Shown here: positions 23,869 through 34,024 of the stretch, one piece after another
Layout of the letters: each line of letters opens with the position of its first letter
How positions within the stretch are numbered: the stretch's first letter is position 1
Source of the DNA: Trachythela sp. YZ-2020
Lineage: Eukaryota; Cnidaria; Anthozoa; Malacalcyonacea; Clavulariidae
Assembly (NCBI GenBank): GCA_016169945.1
Contig: JADLSH010000293.1
Coordinates: 620,001-684,000 of the forward strand
Reading direction: 5' to 3'
Length of the DNA: 64,000 nt
The notes under the pieces: model-generated
Databases searched by the model: none
Seen by the model: only the letters and a program-made list of their open reading frames with translations
What the model was told of the DNA's origin: nothing
Made by a program: the position numbers and the translations under genes

Positions 23869-24535
23869 CGGAAGAGAACATCCGGTTTGACTGTAATTAT
23901 AGAAGCCAAGATATACTGTTAAGACACTACCGTTAACCACAAATGATGCGTATTAACCATTTATTTCCCGAAGGCTAGTCCCCACGAATATGCCACTGAG
24001 AAAAACTCGTTCACAATCTCTCATATTGAAGCAAATGACAAAATAAAAATTTTCTCCAAATAGAAACTCCCAATCAATCTCCCAATCTCCAACTGCCATC
24101 AATCTCCCAATGATGTACTGACATAGCTTTGTATTTATTCTCAACATACCGTGTAACCAACAGGTGTTGCTTAAGGACGCGGAAATGACTATTTTGTAAT
24201 TTTCGCCGCGTGGGCGCAATAACTCCTAACCAGTGAGCTCCATATATATCTGGAGTACGACCTTCTAATGTTCTGCCAATAGGAAAAGTGAACGCAAGAT
24301 GGCGGCAATTGACGTCCAAACTCATGAAGGTCATAAACAGTTTTTATACCATTTTTTCCAGCTATTTTTTTTTCTAAGAGATCATATCGCTAATCAAATT
24401 TTTAGTTCATGACACTAAAATTTTTACCGTCATATTGGTGCTCACTGCTCCTAACAGTCAAATGCCAAGTAAACCATATGCAGATTGCAGAACGAATGCT
24501 TGTATTCTTGATCAACGATAAATTTTATTCTACGG

Positions 24536-24592
24536 ATAGACCTTATGCAAAATGACGTCTCAATGCTTGAAGCGCACGGTGAATACTGGTCA
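24536..24592. repeat. left terminal block of the large Polinton relic
   Basis: ATAGACCTTATGCAAAATGA followed by CGTCT and GCTTGAAGCGCACGGTGAAT matches, inverted, 35096-35154 (ATAGACCTTATGCATAATGA, CGTCA, GCTTGAGGCGCGCGGTGAAT) at about 85 percent. If the end is read as starting AGACC it begins with AG, as Polinton termini do. No 6-bp target duplication is visible, so the two ends may not be from one intact insertion. Confidence 0.6.
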
Positions 24593-24783
24593 TAAATATC
24601 GCGGCGAAAATATTTTATTGTGTACGTAGCTTTTGCGGAGAGAACTTTACAGAATATATTTGGGACAAATTTCGGTAAGTGCATATTTTTTGTCAATTTA
24701 AGATGTATTAACATGAAGTATTGCAAGGGTAACCATAGCAACTTGAATTTTTTAGTATTATTTTTTGAAAACAATTATTTAGA

Positions 24784-26622
24784 TATGGATTTAGCAGCCA
24801 AAATTGCTGAATGTGAAACTATGACCGAGCTTAATGCTTTGGAAAGAATGTATATTTTATTGAGGCTGAGAAAAGATTGGTTTACGAGAAGAAGCTGGTA
24901 TTGATCAGCCGTTTGCTTGAGTGGGGAAAGGAAAACGAGCAGTTGGGACTTGCTATGAGCATTTCTGATTCTTGGACGCCTGAACAAAGACGACGGTTTT
25001 TACAGGACTGGCAAGACGATGAGCCTTTGGTACAGTTTGGCCGTGGGGGAGAAACGATCTTTCGATGAAGTGAACGATGATGAGAAAAAATTCAAAACGC
25101 AAGGTATGGACTATACAATTAAATTTGCAAATACGTTTGCTCATTTGGAGCTTTCTCAATATCATGATCGCCTTCACGAGATATTTGGGAGCTTATTGAA
25201 TATGGTCACTGGAGAGATACCTATGCACGATCAAGTCCGTTTTGTTTTGCGATCACCTCTGCTTGAAACCCCCATTTCTCTTCCTTTCATGCAACGTCAA
25301 CGACTTACAACTGAGCGGGTTTTAGCTGAAATTGAGCGTGTCATTCAGTCTAATAAGAAATTTCGTTTGAATGATAACAGTGGCGAAGCCAGCTTGAATT
25401 GACTGGTCATGCTTTTATGAACATGGTTAGTTTAACCCGTCCAACTTCCGAGTGCGAAAGGCGCCCTAGGGGGGTCTGGGGGCTCGCCCCCAGAAAAGTT
25501 TTGGTTTTTAAAGCTCGGAAACGCTATTTTCCGCATTCTGAGGGACGTTTAAACGCAAAATTAACCTCATAAAAACACCAAAATTATGACAATTATGACA
25601 ATTTTTAGCATCGACTCTCGCAAGGTTCTTCCTGAAATATCAATTAAAGCATTTTTGGATGATTCAAAATATTGAAGCGTCACACTGCTGTTTTGCTATT
25701 GATATTTCAAACAACTGCAGCTCTGGACTATAAACAAATTGCAACAACAGGTCTGCAACTATTGGTATAACAATAAAAACATTGTCTTGCTACCAACACA
25801 TGGTCAATACACGATCATATTTCACTCTTATTTTTTCAACTTCGCAGCTTACTTAGGGACTGTTGTTACAATTATAAATTACATACCACCATTATGGTTC
25901 TCGTTACCCATATCTAAACTTAAAAATCAGCAAATCACTTATAATATCCGCATCAATAGAAGCAGGATTAGTCACACTTGCTGAAGCCATTCTATAAACG
26001 CGCAAAGACAATATAAATATGATAATTACTCACCTTACACAAGTGTCTTCAGTCGCGCGGAAAGCTCGCTAGGGAAGGCAGTACAAGTCATGCCTTCTCC
26101 AAATAGCATGAGTTCGGCTCAATAAACAGCCGTTTTGAGCATGCGCAAGGCCAGTTATCCAATCAGTATTAAATATTATAGCAGCTCATGCCTTCTGAAA
26201 AGAGCACACGAGTCGCGCGTGAATCGATATATTGCCGGAAATGAATCTTGTAGAACTGCAGTTGCTAGGAAACAGACACAGCAAGAGTCGGCAAGGCTGT
26301 AAAATTGCGTAAATGTAATAGAAAGCGGAAAAATATTAAAAAACAATAATGAAAAATCCAGAAAAATGAGAAGGTTGGATTTTAAAGCTTTGGGATAAAC
26401 AAAGAAATGTTTTAGACGGAACTTGGGCATGACAAGCATGACCGGTAGCTACGCCACTGAATGATGGTGAGAATGTTAATTTAATTCATGTTGAAATGTC
26501 CCAAGAGGGAACCGGCACTAAACGTAGTGAAATTAATTTGGAAAAACATTTGATAAATAAAAGAGCTATTGTTCGGATTCAAAAGGGCGAAAAAGGGGGT
26601 TATACGAATACGAAAATGTAAA
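24784..26622 (+). pseudogene. Polinton DNA polymerase B, N-terminal fragment, split by a hAT element
   Basis: The region from MDLAAKIAECETMTELNALE through SISDSWTPEQRRRFLQDW, YTIKFANTFAHLEL, LLNMVTGEIPMHDQVRF and RVLAEIERVIQSNKKF corresponds to the upstream, non-catalytic part of protein-primed polymerase B genes of cnidarian Polintons as I recognise them. The exonuclease and palm motifs are absent: after the hAT element the frame runs through NVNLIHVEMSQ and SEINLEKHLINKRAIVRIQ (26470-26590) and then leaves the gene. Stops and shifts at about 24903 and 25050 break it. A GTAAGT (about 24676) and TTATTTAG (about 24783) could bound an intron before MDLAAK. An inverted second copy lies at 31547-32230. 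Confidence 0.75.
25378..26459. mobile_element. 1.08-kb non-autonomous hAT element, 8-bp target duplication
   Basis: The ends CAGTGGCGAAGCCAGC and the inverse of GGTAGCTACGCCACTG give the CAGTGGCGTAGC terminus common in hAT elements. The flanks are AATGATAA (25370-25377) and AATGATGG (26460-26467). The uninterrupted inverted copy of the host sequence at 31.6 kb reads AATGATAG there, so each flank has one change or so from the original 8-mer. The inside has GGGGGTCTGGGGGCTCGCCC near 25472 and no transposase. Confidence 0.9.
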
Positions 26623-26950
26623 CATTTTCAGAACAAAATATTGTTGCTATGACACCGCTTTGATTGGCTGCATGCTTAAATTTACAACGGATTAACGTTT
26701 TAGAAAATTTATTTCTTTAAGTATGACAATTCACACAAATAAACAGTTATTAAACATATTGTCCAGCTTTTACACTGTTTTCCAGCTTAGATCACTTAAC
26801 GTTTTGTATATTTCTGTTAAAAAGAAAGCCACATTCTCTAGGGATTACCTCGGGGTTCTCTGGGGGTTCTCTTGGGGTTTCCTGGTGGTTCTCAAGGGGT
26901 TCTCTAGGGGCTCTCTGGCAGTTCTCTCGGGGTTCTCACATATTTAGCAA
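26623..26950. repeat. left inner arm of the inverted repeat, ending in a GGGGTTCTC array
   Basis: This block (TTTGATTGGCTGCATGC near 26658, TATTGTCCAGCTTTTACAC near 26757) is matched in inverted form by 28685-28976. Its last 110 bases are ten-odd copies of GGGGTTCTCT with variants. Confidence 0.85.
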
Positions 26951-27079
26951 GCTAGTACCGTAGAAGTAATCATTAACGGGACCTTGCTGCGGGACATATT
27001 TTGCAGGTCCAGGCGTCCCTTGCGTCCCGTTTGAACGATTCGCTAGGCATCTTTCTCGCTCGCCCCGTTAAAGAAAAAA

Positions 27080-27850
27080 AAGTGGAGGTTCTCATCGAAA
27101 CCGTACTGATTTTTAGAGTAAAATATCGCTACCGGTAAACAGCTTTGGTTGACTGCATGTCTGAATTAACACAAACGGATTAACATTTTAAACAAATTTA
27201 TTCCTTTAAATATAACAATTTTACAGAAATAAACAGTGATTAAGTATATTGTCCAGCTTAGAACGTTTGACTTTGTAAACATTTCCTCTGTTAGCAAAAG
27301 TTTACGTTTCTGTCCCTTACGTGCTATGGGCTGAGCAGAAATGTGTAAGATATGGTTTATTGAGATTACAGCCGAACAGGGCTGCTCTAAACATCTGCTC
27401 TTACGGAACACAAGGGACTTCATTGCGGGACTGTTTTTAAATATGCTTCTGGCTTACACCGTTTCAGGAGAAAAGTAACTGATCAAACAATTTGACTGTG
27501 GCAGTTGCTTTATTTTAACAGATTTATTATTAATGATAATGTAATTCATTTTTCAATTGATAATGTACGCCAGTATCATCACCATCATCACCATCAAAAG
27601 GGCAAAAAAGGGGGTTAGGCGAACGCGAAAATGTATACATTTTTAGAGGAAAATATGAGTAATTAGCGCCGCTTGGAAGCATGCATAAGTAAACAAGACA
27701 AGGCTTATGTTTTTGTATACTTTTTTGCTTAAAAGTAATTACAACAGTACAATGACAATATTAGAGCTGTATTAATAAATGTTCTTAAATATATTGTCCA
27801 ACTTTTACAGTATTTTCTAGTTTCGGGCGTAGAACTGTATGGGTTTAGTT
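27080..27850. repeat. two further diverged copies of the arm segment
   Basis: 27135-27260 and 27595-27830 repeat the arm in direct orientation: GGCGAAAAAGGGGGTTA-like start, a GCATGC block and TATATTGTCCARCTTTTACA. Thus the segment exists four times in 2.4 kb, three direct and one inverted. Confidence 0.65.
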
Positions 27851-28144
27851 AAGCTGTAATTCTATGGTCGCAGGTGCAAGTCATGTTTAGGAGAGATTGT
27901 TTTTATGATAAAAAATGGCTCGTGGCGAGAGTCGTTGGTACTCATTTATGGGACATATTTAGCAAGGCCCGTAGAAGTGCTCATTTACGGGACCTTGTTG
28001 CGGGACGTGTTTAGGCATGTCTCGACGTCCCTTGCGTTCCGTTTGAACGAATTGCTAGCCATCTTTTTGCGGACATAATTTCAGGAATGTAGGACTTTTT
28101 CTTGCGGGACTGTTTTTAAAGAGGCGAAATTAGAAGTAAAACTC

Positions 28145-28737
28145 AGTGTGCAGTATGCAACGAAGGCGAAGAGATTGTCCAGAAGATATCGAACCATTTA
28201 GCAGACATGCATCGACTCTCCCGCGAAGATAGGCAGCAATACCTTTCTCAAGCCAGATCACTTAGTGATCAAAGAGAGTCTGACTGTGAAGAAATGCCCA
28301 GTCGAAAAATAATTCGATATGAGTCGAATGACGAAATGTCAACAGTATCCAATGAAGATAATTTCAGTTCATCTGACGTGGATGATGGCGAAAGTTCCGA
28401 AGAGATCAACGACTCTGATGACAGCGAAGAGGCTGACCCCTGGGGTGTATTGATACACGAAGCAGGGTCGAAACTTCGCGCAAAGTACAATGAACTTGTA
28501 CAAAGTTTTCAAAATGACGGATCTGGTAAAATTGATGCAAAGAAACAGGCCTTTTCAGAAATTCTACCAAAACTTCAAAAGGAATTGGGAAATGTTTATT
28601 TGGATCGCCTGCAATGGATGTCGCAAACGAAAAAGGACCCAGTGCATAAAAAGATTATGGAAACTAGAAACCCATTATGTGATTATGTGAGAACCCCAAG
28701 AGAACCCCCATGCAGAGAACCCCGAGGTAACCCCTAG
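28145..28737 (+). pseudogene. zinc-finger plus helical acidic protein, Polinton-associated, unknown function
   Basis: In the frame of ATG 28207, coding similarity begins upstream: QCAVCNEGEE...ISNHLADMHRL is a Cys2-His2-like finger (C-x2-C, H-x4-H) followed by SREDRQQYLSQARSL. Then comes a Ser/Asp/Glu-rich linker (to about residue 80 from the ATG) and a helical domain that starts at DPWGVLIHEAG and contains LPKLQKELGNVYLDRLQWM and KDPVHKKIMETRNPL. The helical domain matches the minus-strand gene at 43173-43550, and the finger matches the N-terminus of the ATPase at 43936. The 3' end runs into the GGGGTTCTC repeat (VRTPREPPCREPRG), so the C-terminus is lost. An in-frame TAA precedes the finger with no ATG between, so an upstream exon or loss of the start is likely. 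Confidence 0.7.
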
Positions 28738-28976
28738 AGAATGTGGCTTTCTTTTTAACAGAAATATACAAAACGTCAAGTGATCTAAGCTGGAAAACAG
28801 TGTAAAAGCTGAACAATATATTTAATAACCGTTTATTTGTGTAAATTGTCATACTTAAAGAAATAAATTTTCTAAAACGTTAATCCGTTGTAAATTTATG
28901 CATGCAGCCAATCAAAGCGGTGTCCTAGCAACAATATTTTGTTCTGAAAATGTATCATTTTCGTATTCGTGTAACC
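28685..28976. repeat. right inner arm of the inverted repeat
   Basis: Inverted copy of 26623-26900, broken at 28976 by the next element and continued at 31482. Identity by eye is about 93-95 percent. Confidence 0.85.
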
Positions 28977-29484
28977 CACTGATATGTACTAAGACTGGAT
29001 AGAGCATCGTAATACAGAGCCCTAATAGCAATTGAAGCCGGAAGTGAGTCGTGTTTCGAGAGCGGCGGCCATGTGATCTAGTATTTCAAGAACAAGCAAT
29101 CATCATAGAAGTATGAAGAACATTTGAATGTTGAAAGAAACTAAATCTTAAGTAAATAATTTGATATTTTGATCACCGATTTTGACGAAATGTCAGAGCT
29201 CGGCGACTGACCGTCCGAACACATCACTACGCTCTAGAGATTACAATGTAATTCAATTCTTTTTGTATAATAAAACAATCAGTTACTACTTAGAGTAATG
29301 CAGCACTAATTGTTAAACTTTTTGAGCCAGTAGGTAGGTTTAATAAGCGTGCGCGAGGCCAATTTGCAGTTCATACATTACTGTGATTTGAATTTTAGAC
29401 ATGACATATTTGTTGATGGCCAAGCCTTAGTTTGAAAGTATTTCGGTTCTTTGAACCTTTCATGTTGGCTAGCTGAGTACAATA

Positions 29485-29572
29485 CAAATATGCCAGACAA
29501 AGCGAAATTTCTAAATCCTCTAATTTCTAAGGGTAGCGGTTTTTTTGAGACACCCTGTATACTGTCCTATTG
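29485..29572. repeat. right half of a CAGGGTGT MITE plus 15 bases of foreign flank
   Basis: This segment matches 23605-23692 almost base for base, including 15 bases beyond the MITE end (TATACTGTCCTATTG). The left half is missing. Confidence 0.85.
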
Positions 29573-30368
29573 AACAAGACAATACAAATGTGAAGATTGT
29601 GAATGTTTTGAAGCCTCATAAATCAATTATCAAGAGTCAATATGCAAGTCTAGAAATTGCTGTTGACACTATCGTTGTTCTGTTAAATTATTTCATTAAA
29701 GATCTTTAACAACTCAAATGTTGTTGTTGTTGCCTTCACCAGAAAGGTTTCAGGTCAGACTCCAGATTTCAAAATTTCCCCTAGAATATATCTAGCCCCC
29801 TCCCCTAGAATTTGGCTAGCCTTCCCAATCAAACCCATCTTCTGCCACTACTGGATCAGAGTGTTGTGCATTTGACTGTTCAAAATTAATAAAATTGGGA
29901 GATAAAACTGAAAGGAATAATAAATAAACCAACATTTTCAAGAACATATCATTAGCAAGTAGTTTTAATATCCAAAAAAATGAGCATCAATTGTAGCAAT
30001 TAAGTCTTGCATCTTTATTTGATCAGTATTAATATTCACAAGACAGTTTATTTCTCAAATTTGAAAGTAACAAATAATAATAATAATAATATTGCTTTAT
30101 TCACAGTATATCTACAAAGTAGTTCTTCATCTGTGAAGGTTACAATAAATATTAGTAATATATATAAATAGAATAGGAATTTTGTAAAAACATTAAACTA
30201 GGATAATTATACACATGCGATTAGTTATGATTATTTTTTGCTTCATTTGGCAGTAATATTTTAGTATCTTTAGAAACATGAAAATAATCAGTACAATTCC
30301 AAATTAGAAGAGTCCAGAAGAAACTCCCCAGCCATGAGTGCTGCAATATTCGTGACCCTGATTCTGTC

Positions 30369-30719
30369 TTCCCAATTCCTGCAATAAAAGAAAAGGACAA
30401 TTTATATAGAGCCTCACAGAGCATCCTTAATGTTTGTGAAAAAGAGTGAAAAATGCTTTCAAAGAATGCTGGCAACAACTGCTGGAAAACTTCCTCATTG
30501 TAAAGACATTGTTGATACAATTGTTACATTTGTTCTGGGTGCTCTAAATGTTTCATCATTATAATATTCACAGAACTAGATGACTACATGTATGACCCCA
30601 CAATAAACGATAACTTGTTTAAGGAAATTGTCAAGTGCTATTGCAATGGCAAGGAAACCACAGCAAATTTATCCCACAAAATCCGAAACAAGTTAAGCAA
30701 TTTGGTTCTTTTCAACTAG
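30369..30719 (+). pseudogene. unrecognised coding remnant inside the 2.5-kb transposon
   Basis: Three frames in sequence look protein-like: FPIPAIKEKDNLYRASQSIL, then after a shift CFQRMLATTAGKLPHCKDIV and TFVLGALNV, then FTELDDYMYDPTINDNLF to KEIVKCYCNGKETTANLSHK and a TAG at 30717. Segments are compatible with one polypeptide broken by two indels. Its place near the 3' side of the element suggests the end of its transposase. I do not recognise the family. Confidence 0.4.
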
Positions 30720-31546
30720 CAATAAATGTTATCTGATTGAGCTCTTCAGACAGTTCCCTAGCTGAGCTTATGAGTTTAGATACAACCACCAAATGCAACA
30801 AAAGCAGGAAACTGCCAACAAATTGGTAAAAAGATACAATTCCTGGCATCAATGTATAAACAGCACAGCCACAGATTAAAGGATTTGTTATATGATTCAA
30901 ATATAAACTCATTCCAACACTTACGGTACTAACAGAATAGTAGAATTATATTTTGACAACCATAACATAAATATTCAAAACTTACCACAGCAACTTGTCG
31001 GCATAATCGCCGTTGTAACCATTTAAGTTAGTCAAGTTTGCGAAGTAAATATTCAGATTTGTCGCTGGACGTTTGTACTCTGAGTCTGTATTATATTGTT
31101 AACTAAATGGTCCAACGTTTAAATATCATATAATCCTTCTCCTGTTGACCTCCATTGACGAGTCTGTTTTATATCTTCACTCATGGCACCCGTTAACACG
31201 ACGCAAAACATTCGTTTTCTCTGCGATTCAGGGTTAAAAAACTTCAAATTTACTTTTCGAGACATTCATGATGCATATTCTTTTCCTGAGACAAGGTTTG
31301 TTAAGGTCCAAGAAGAGAAACAAGCGTTTTAAAACGAAAACTACAAATTCCGCAATAGAAATATATAGAAATCTGCTGCCATCTGGGGCTGACAAACATG
31401 GCGGCCGCTCTCAAACACGACTCATTTCCGGCTTCAACTCTAAACAATAGATGCACTATCCAGTCTTAGTACATATCAGTGGTATAACCCCCTTTTTCGC
31501 CCTTTTGAATCCGAACAATAGCTCTTTTATTGATAAAATATTTTTC

Positions 31547-32230
31547 CTAATTAATTTCACTACGTTTAGTGTCGGTTCCCCCTTGGGGCATTTCAACATG
31601 AATTAAATTAACATTCACACTATCATTCAAATGAAATTCCTTATTAGACTGAATGACACGCTCAATTTCAGCTAAAACCCGCTCAGTTGTAAGTCGTTGA
31701 CGTTGCATGAAAGGAAGAGAAATGAGGGTTTCAAGCAGAGGTGATCGCAAAAAAAAACGGACTTGATCGTGCATAGGTATCTCTCCAGTGACCATATTCA
31801 ATAAGCTCCCAAATATCTCGTGAAGGCGATCATGATATCGAGAAAGCTCCAAATGAGCAAACGTATTTGCAAATTGAATTGTATAGTCCATACCTTGGGT
31901 TTTGAATTTTTTCACATCATCGTTCATTTCATCGAAAGATATTTTCTCCCGACGGCCAAACTGTACCAAAGGCTCATTGTCTTGCCAGTCCTGTAAAAAC
32001 CGTCGTCTTTGTTCAGGCGTCCAAGAATCAGAAATGCTCATAGCAAGTCCCAACTGCTCTTTCTCCTTTCCCCACTCAACCAAACGGTTGATCAATTCCA
32101 GCTTTGTCGTAAACCAATCTTTTCTCAGCCTCAGTCAAAAAAGACTCAAAATATACATGCTTTCCAAAGCATTAAGCTCAATTTTCGCTGCTAAATCCAC
32201 ATCTAAATAATTGTTTTCAAAAAATTATAC
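31547..32230 (-). pseudogene. Polinton DNA polymerase B N-terminal fragment, inverted copy
   Basis: A 182-codon minus-strand frame parallels the copy at 24784-26622: SISDSWTPEQRRRFLQDWQD, MDYTIQFANTFAHLEL, MVTGEIPMHDQVRFFLRS and NLIHVEMPQGGTDTKRSEIN. It has no hAT insertion and so shows the original join. The start region (about 32095-32190) is disturbed by a short insertion relative to the other copy. It ends at a stop in SEIN just before the sequence that pairs with the left arm. Catalytic polymerase motifs are missing here too. Confidence 0.75.
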
Positions 32231-32319
32231 TAAAAAATTCAAGTTGCTATGGTTACCCCTTGCAATACTTCATGTTAATACATCTTAAATTGACAAAAAA
32301 TATACACTTACCGAAATTT

Positions 32320-32401
32320 GTCCCAAATATATTCCGTAAAGTTCTCTCCGCAAAAGCTACGTCCCAAATATATTCTGTAAAGTTCTCTCCGTAAAAGCTA
32401 C
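32320..32401. repeat. 41-bp tandem duplication
   Basis: GTCCCAAATATATTC...AGCTAC is present twice head to tail (32320-32360 and 32361-32401), with changes near CCGTAAA/CTGTAAA and CGCAAAA/CGTAAAA. The left arm has a single copy (about 24616-24660), so the duplication arose after the arms separated. Confidence 0.85.
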
Positions 32402-32538
32402 GTACACAATAAAATGTACAACCTTCACAGATTATACTTAATACACGTCTAGGGTCACAACTCATTAATCTTTATGACGTCACTCCTCCTGTGATACCTT
32501 TGTGACGTCATCACTCTAAACATACCTGAATACTAAAC

Positions 32539-32854
32539 GTATATATCTACTCACTTGGATTATCCACCAAACCCAGTATTCTAGTTCAACCAAGTGAAGT
32601 GCAAAAAAATCTTTCAATTTACCTTATCACAACCCGCACACCCGATAACCTATATATATACAGAACTTACGGCTACAGCTCAGCAACTGGCCTCTGTAGC
32701 TCAGTTGGTTAGAGCGCTGCACCGGAATCGCAGGGCCGTGGGTTAAATTCTTGCCAGAGGACTTAGTGTTGCATTTTTCGCAACCGTTCCTGGTTAGGTC
32801 TTAAAATTGTGTATATATCTACTCACTTGGATTATCCACCAAACCCAGTATTCT
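32539..32854. repeat. 44-bp direct repeats 272 bp apart around a SINE
   Basis: The block starting GTATATATCTACTCACTTGG and ending CAGTATTCT occurs at 32539-32582 and 32811-32854. The SINE lies between them. The 272-base spacing is close to the 277-base SINE period at 4.6-5.2 kb. Confidence 0.8.
32686..32812 (+). mobile_element. tRNA-derived SINE, fourth copy
   Basis: TAGCTCAGTTGGTTAGAGCG (A box) and GTGGGTTAAATTC (B box), then TTTTTCGCAACCGTTCCTGG and TTAGGTCTTAAAATTG. Same family as the 4.6-5.4 kb copies. The acceptor-like ends GCCTCTG/CCAGAGG still pair. Confidence 0.8.
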
Positions 32855-32960
32855 GAATACTAATTACTTCCGATCCCATATAGGGGCGTTCCCTTAGTAA
32901 ACGTTACGCACTAAGCATGACGTCAAGCTCATTAGTATTCCGCTAAATGGGGGCGGTTAC
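32854..32960. repeat. relic of a Polinton terminal repeat
   Basis: TGAATACTAATTACTTCCG (32854-32872) is identical to 19 bases of the right terminal repeat of the 42.6-45.7 kb element. As there, it is followed by a TACGCA-type word and then ATGACGTCA (32917-32925). Order and spacing are kept loosely, so this is probably a diverged end of a related element. Confidence 0.6.
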
Positions 32961-33096
32961 CTACTTGGCCATACTCTTTGGAGAAACTGACAGAGTTTAT
33001 ACTGGAGAGTATGCTCGTCGAAAACAGTCATACAATGCCAAACAGATGACCCCAAAACTAATCGAAGATGATAAAATTAATGGTATGGGAGCGTGA
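32953..33096 (+). pseudogene. fragment of an unrecognised protein (ETDRVY...LIEDDK)
   Basis: An open frame codes LAILFGETDRVYTGEYARRK, a gap of about ten residues, then PKLIEDDKINGMGA and a stop. The same words occur in the minus-strand gene at 34730-35135. The beginning is cut off at the terminal-repeat relic. Function unknown. Confidence 0.5.
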
Positions 33097-33792
33097 GCCC
33101 ATGACTATATATATGTGCGTGCTTAAAACCTGTTGTTCTTGATTTTTGTTGCTATAAAGCAAACTACTCCTATAAAATTTCGCTCAGCTGTAACGCCATG
33201 AAATCGAACTCCTTTGGCTTTAAACACAAAACAAGTGCTACCTGGTAGATGCTATAAATAGTAATTTAATGTTAGTATTTTATGAGGTATAGACTAGTAT
33301 TTTAATTTCTCTTGTGTCATGAGGCATTTATTAAAATGTTAAGCGCTGATATGTTCGTCAGGTTTGACCTTTAATAATAGTTAAAATATTAAATAGAAAG
33401 AGAATATATTGGTGACCTAAATTTACAACCACAGTGTGTTACAAAAGTGCACCCAAGTGGTTATACCCATACGCCTGTCAATGTTAAGTCCTCCCCACTC
33501 ACCTCCCCAAGGGAAGTGTAAAGGGGAAAACTGCAGGAATTTGATGACGTGCAAGCTCCTGTTGAGAGGAAGTATATAATTTTAACAGACTGGGATGTTG
33601 TGTTTGAAATTATCAGTTTGTATTTAATGCAATGCTAATGTCCTCCCCACAGAGAGGGGCCTTTATTTCTAATTTAACATAGATTTTAGTCCCCGGTGGG
33701 GAATTTGATACTCACTCAATCGCAAAGGTCAAATCTCCCATGGTTTGCATACCTCCCGTTCCTTGGAGTTTGACATTAACAAGCACATTAGG
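33097..33792. other. no gene seen
   Basis: AT-rich sequence with C-rich patches (CCTCCCCACTCACCTCCCC near 33490) but no definable element. Confidence 0.45.
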
Positions 33793-34024
33793 CAGGGCCG
33801 CACAGTGGGGAGGGGGGAGCGGCACTATGTATTTTGGTACTGAATGCAGACTGAGAATGTTATTTCAAATGTTAAAGACTGCAGGACATAAACCAGAAGT
33901 ACAAAAGTATAGAAATTAATTTTGTAAACAAGCACATGACACCAAAGATCTTTGAGAACGGAAAATAGCTGGGGCCCCAAAGCTATTTTTCCCCCTGGCG
34001 CCCAGATGTCTCTGTGCGGCCCTG
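33793..34024. mobile_element. 232-bp hAT-type MITE
   Basis: The inverted ends are CAGGGCCGCACAG and CTGTGCGGCCCTG. The flanks ACATTAGG (33785-33792) and ACATTAGA (34025-34032) match 7/8, an 8-bp target duplication. The open minus frame inside has no motif. Confidence 0.85.

Larger units (their letters stand above)
28977..31481. mobile_element. 2.5-kb DNA transposon with 8-bp target duplication
   Basis: The ends start CACTGATATGTACTAAGACT and form inverted repeats of about 100 bases with gaps, including GAAGCCGGAARTGAGTCGTG. The flanks GTGTAACC (28969-28976) and GTATAACC (31482-31489) match 7/8, and the empty site is seen as GTATAACC in the inverted left arm. Eight bp suggests the hAT or P superfamily; the CACTG tip does not decide it. 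Inside are a MITE fragment (29485-29572), an (AAT)n tract near 30077, and a broken reading frame (30369-30719). No DDE motif recognised. Confidence 0.85.

Noticed and set aside
30221..30520. 99-codon minus-strand frame in the 2.5-kb transposon
   Set aside because: Antisense to the better-supported plus-strand remnant at 30369-30719.
32686..32765. A functional tRNA gene
   Set aside because: The cloverleaf is imperfect (A-C mismatch in the anticodon stem, altered T arm), and the same head with the same body occurs three times at 4.6-5.4 kb, so it is a SINE.
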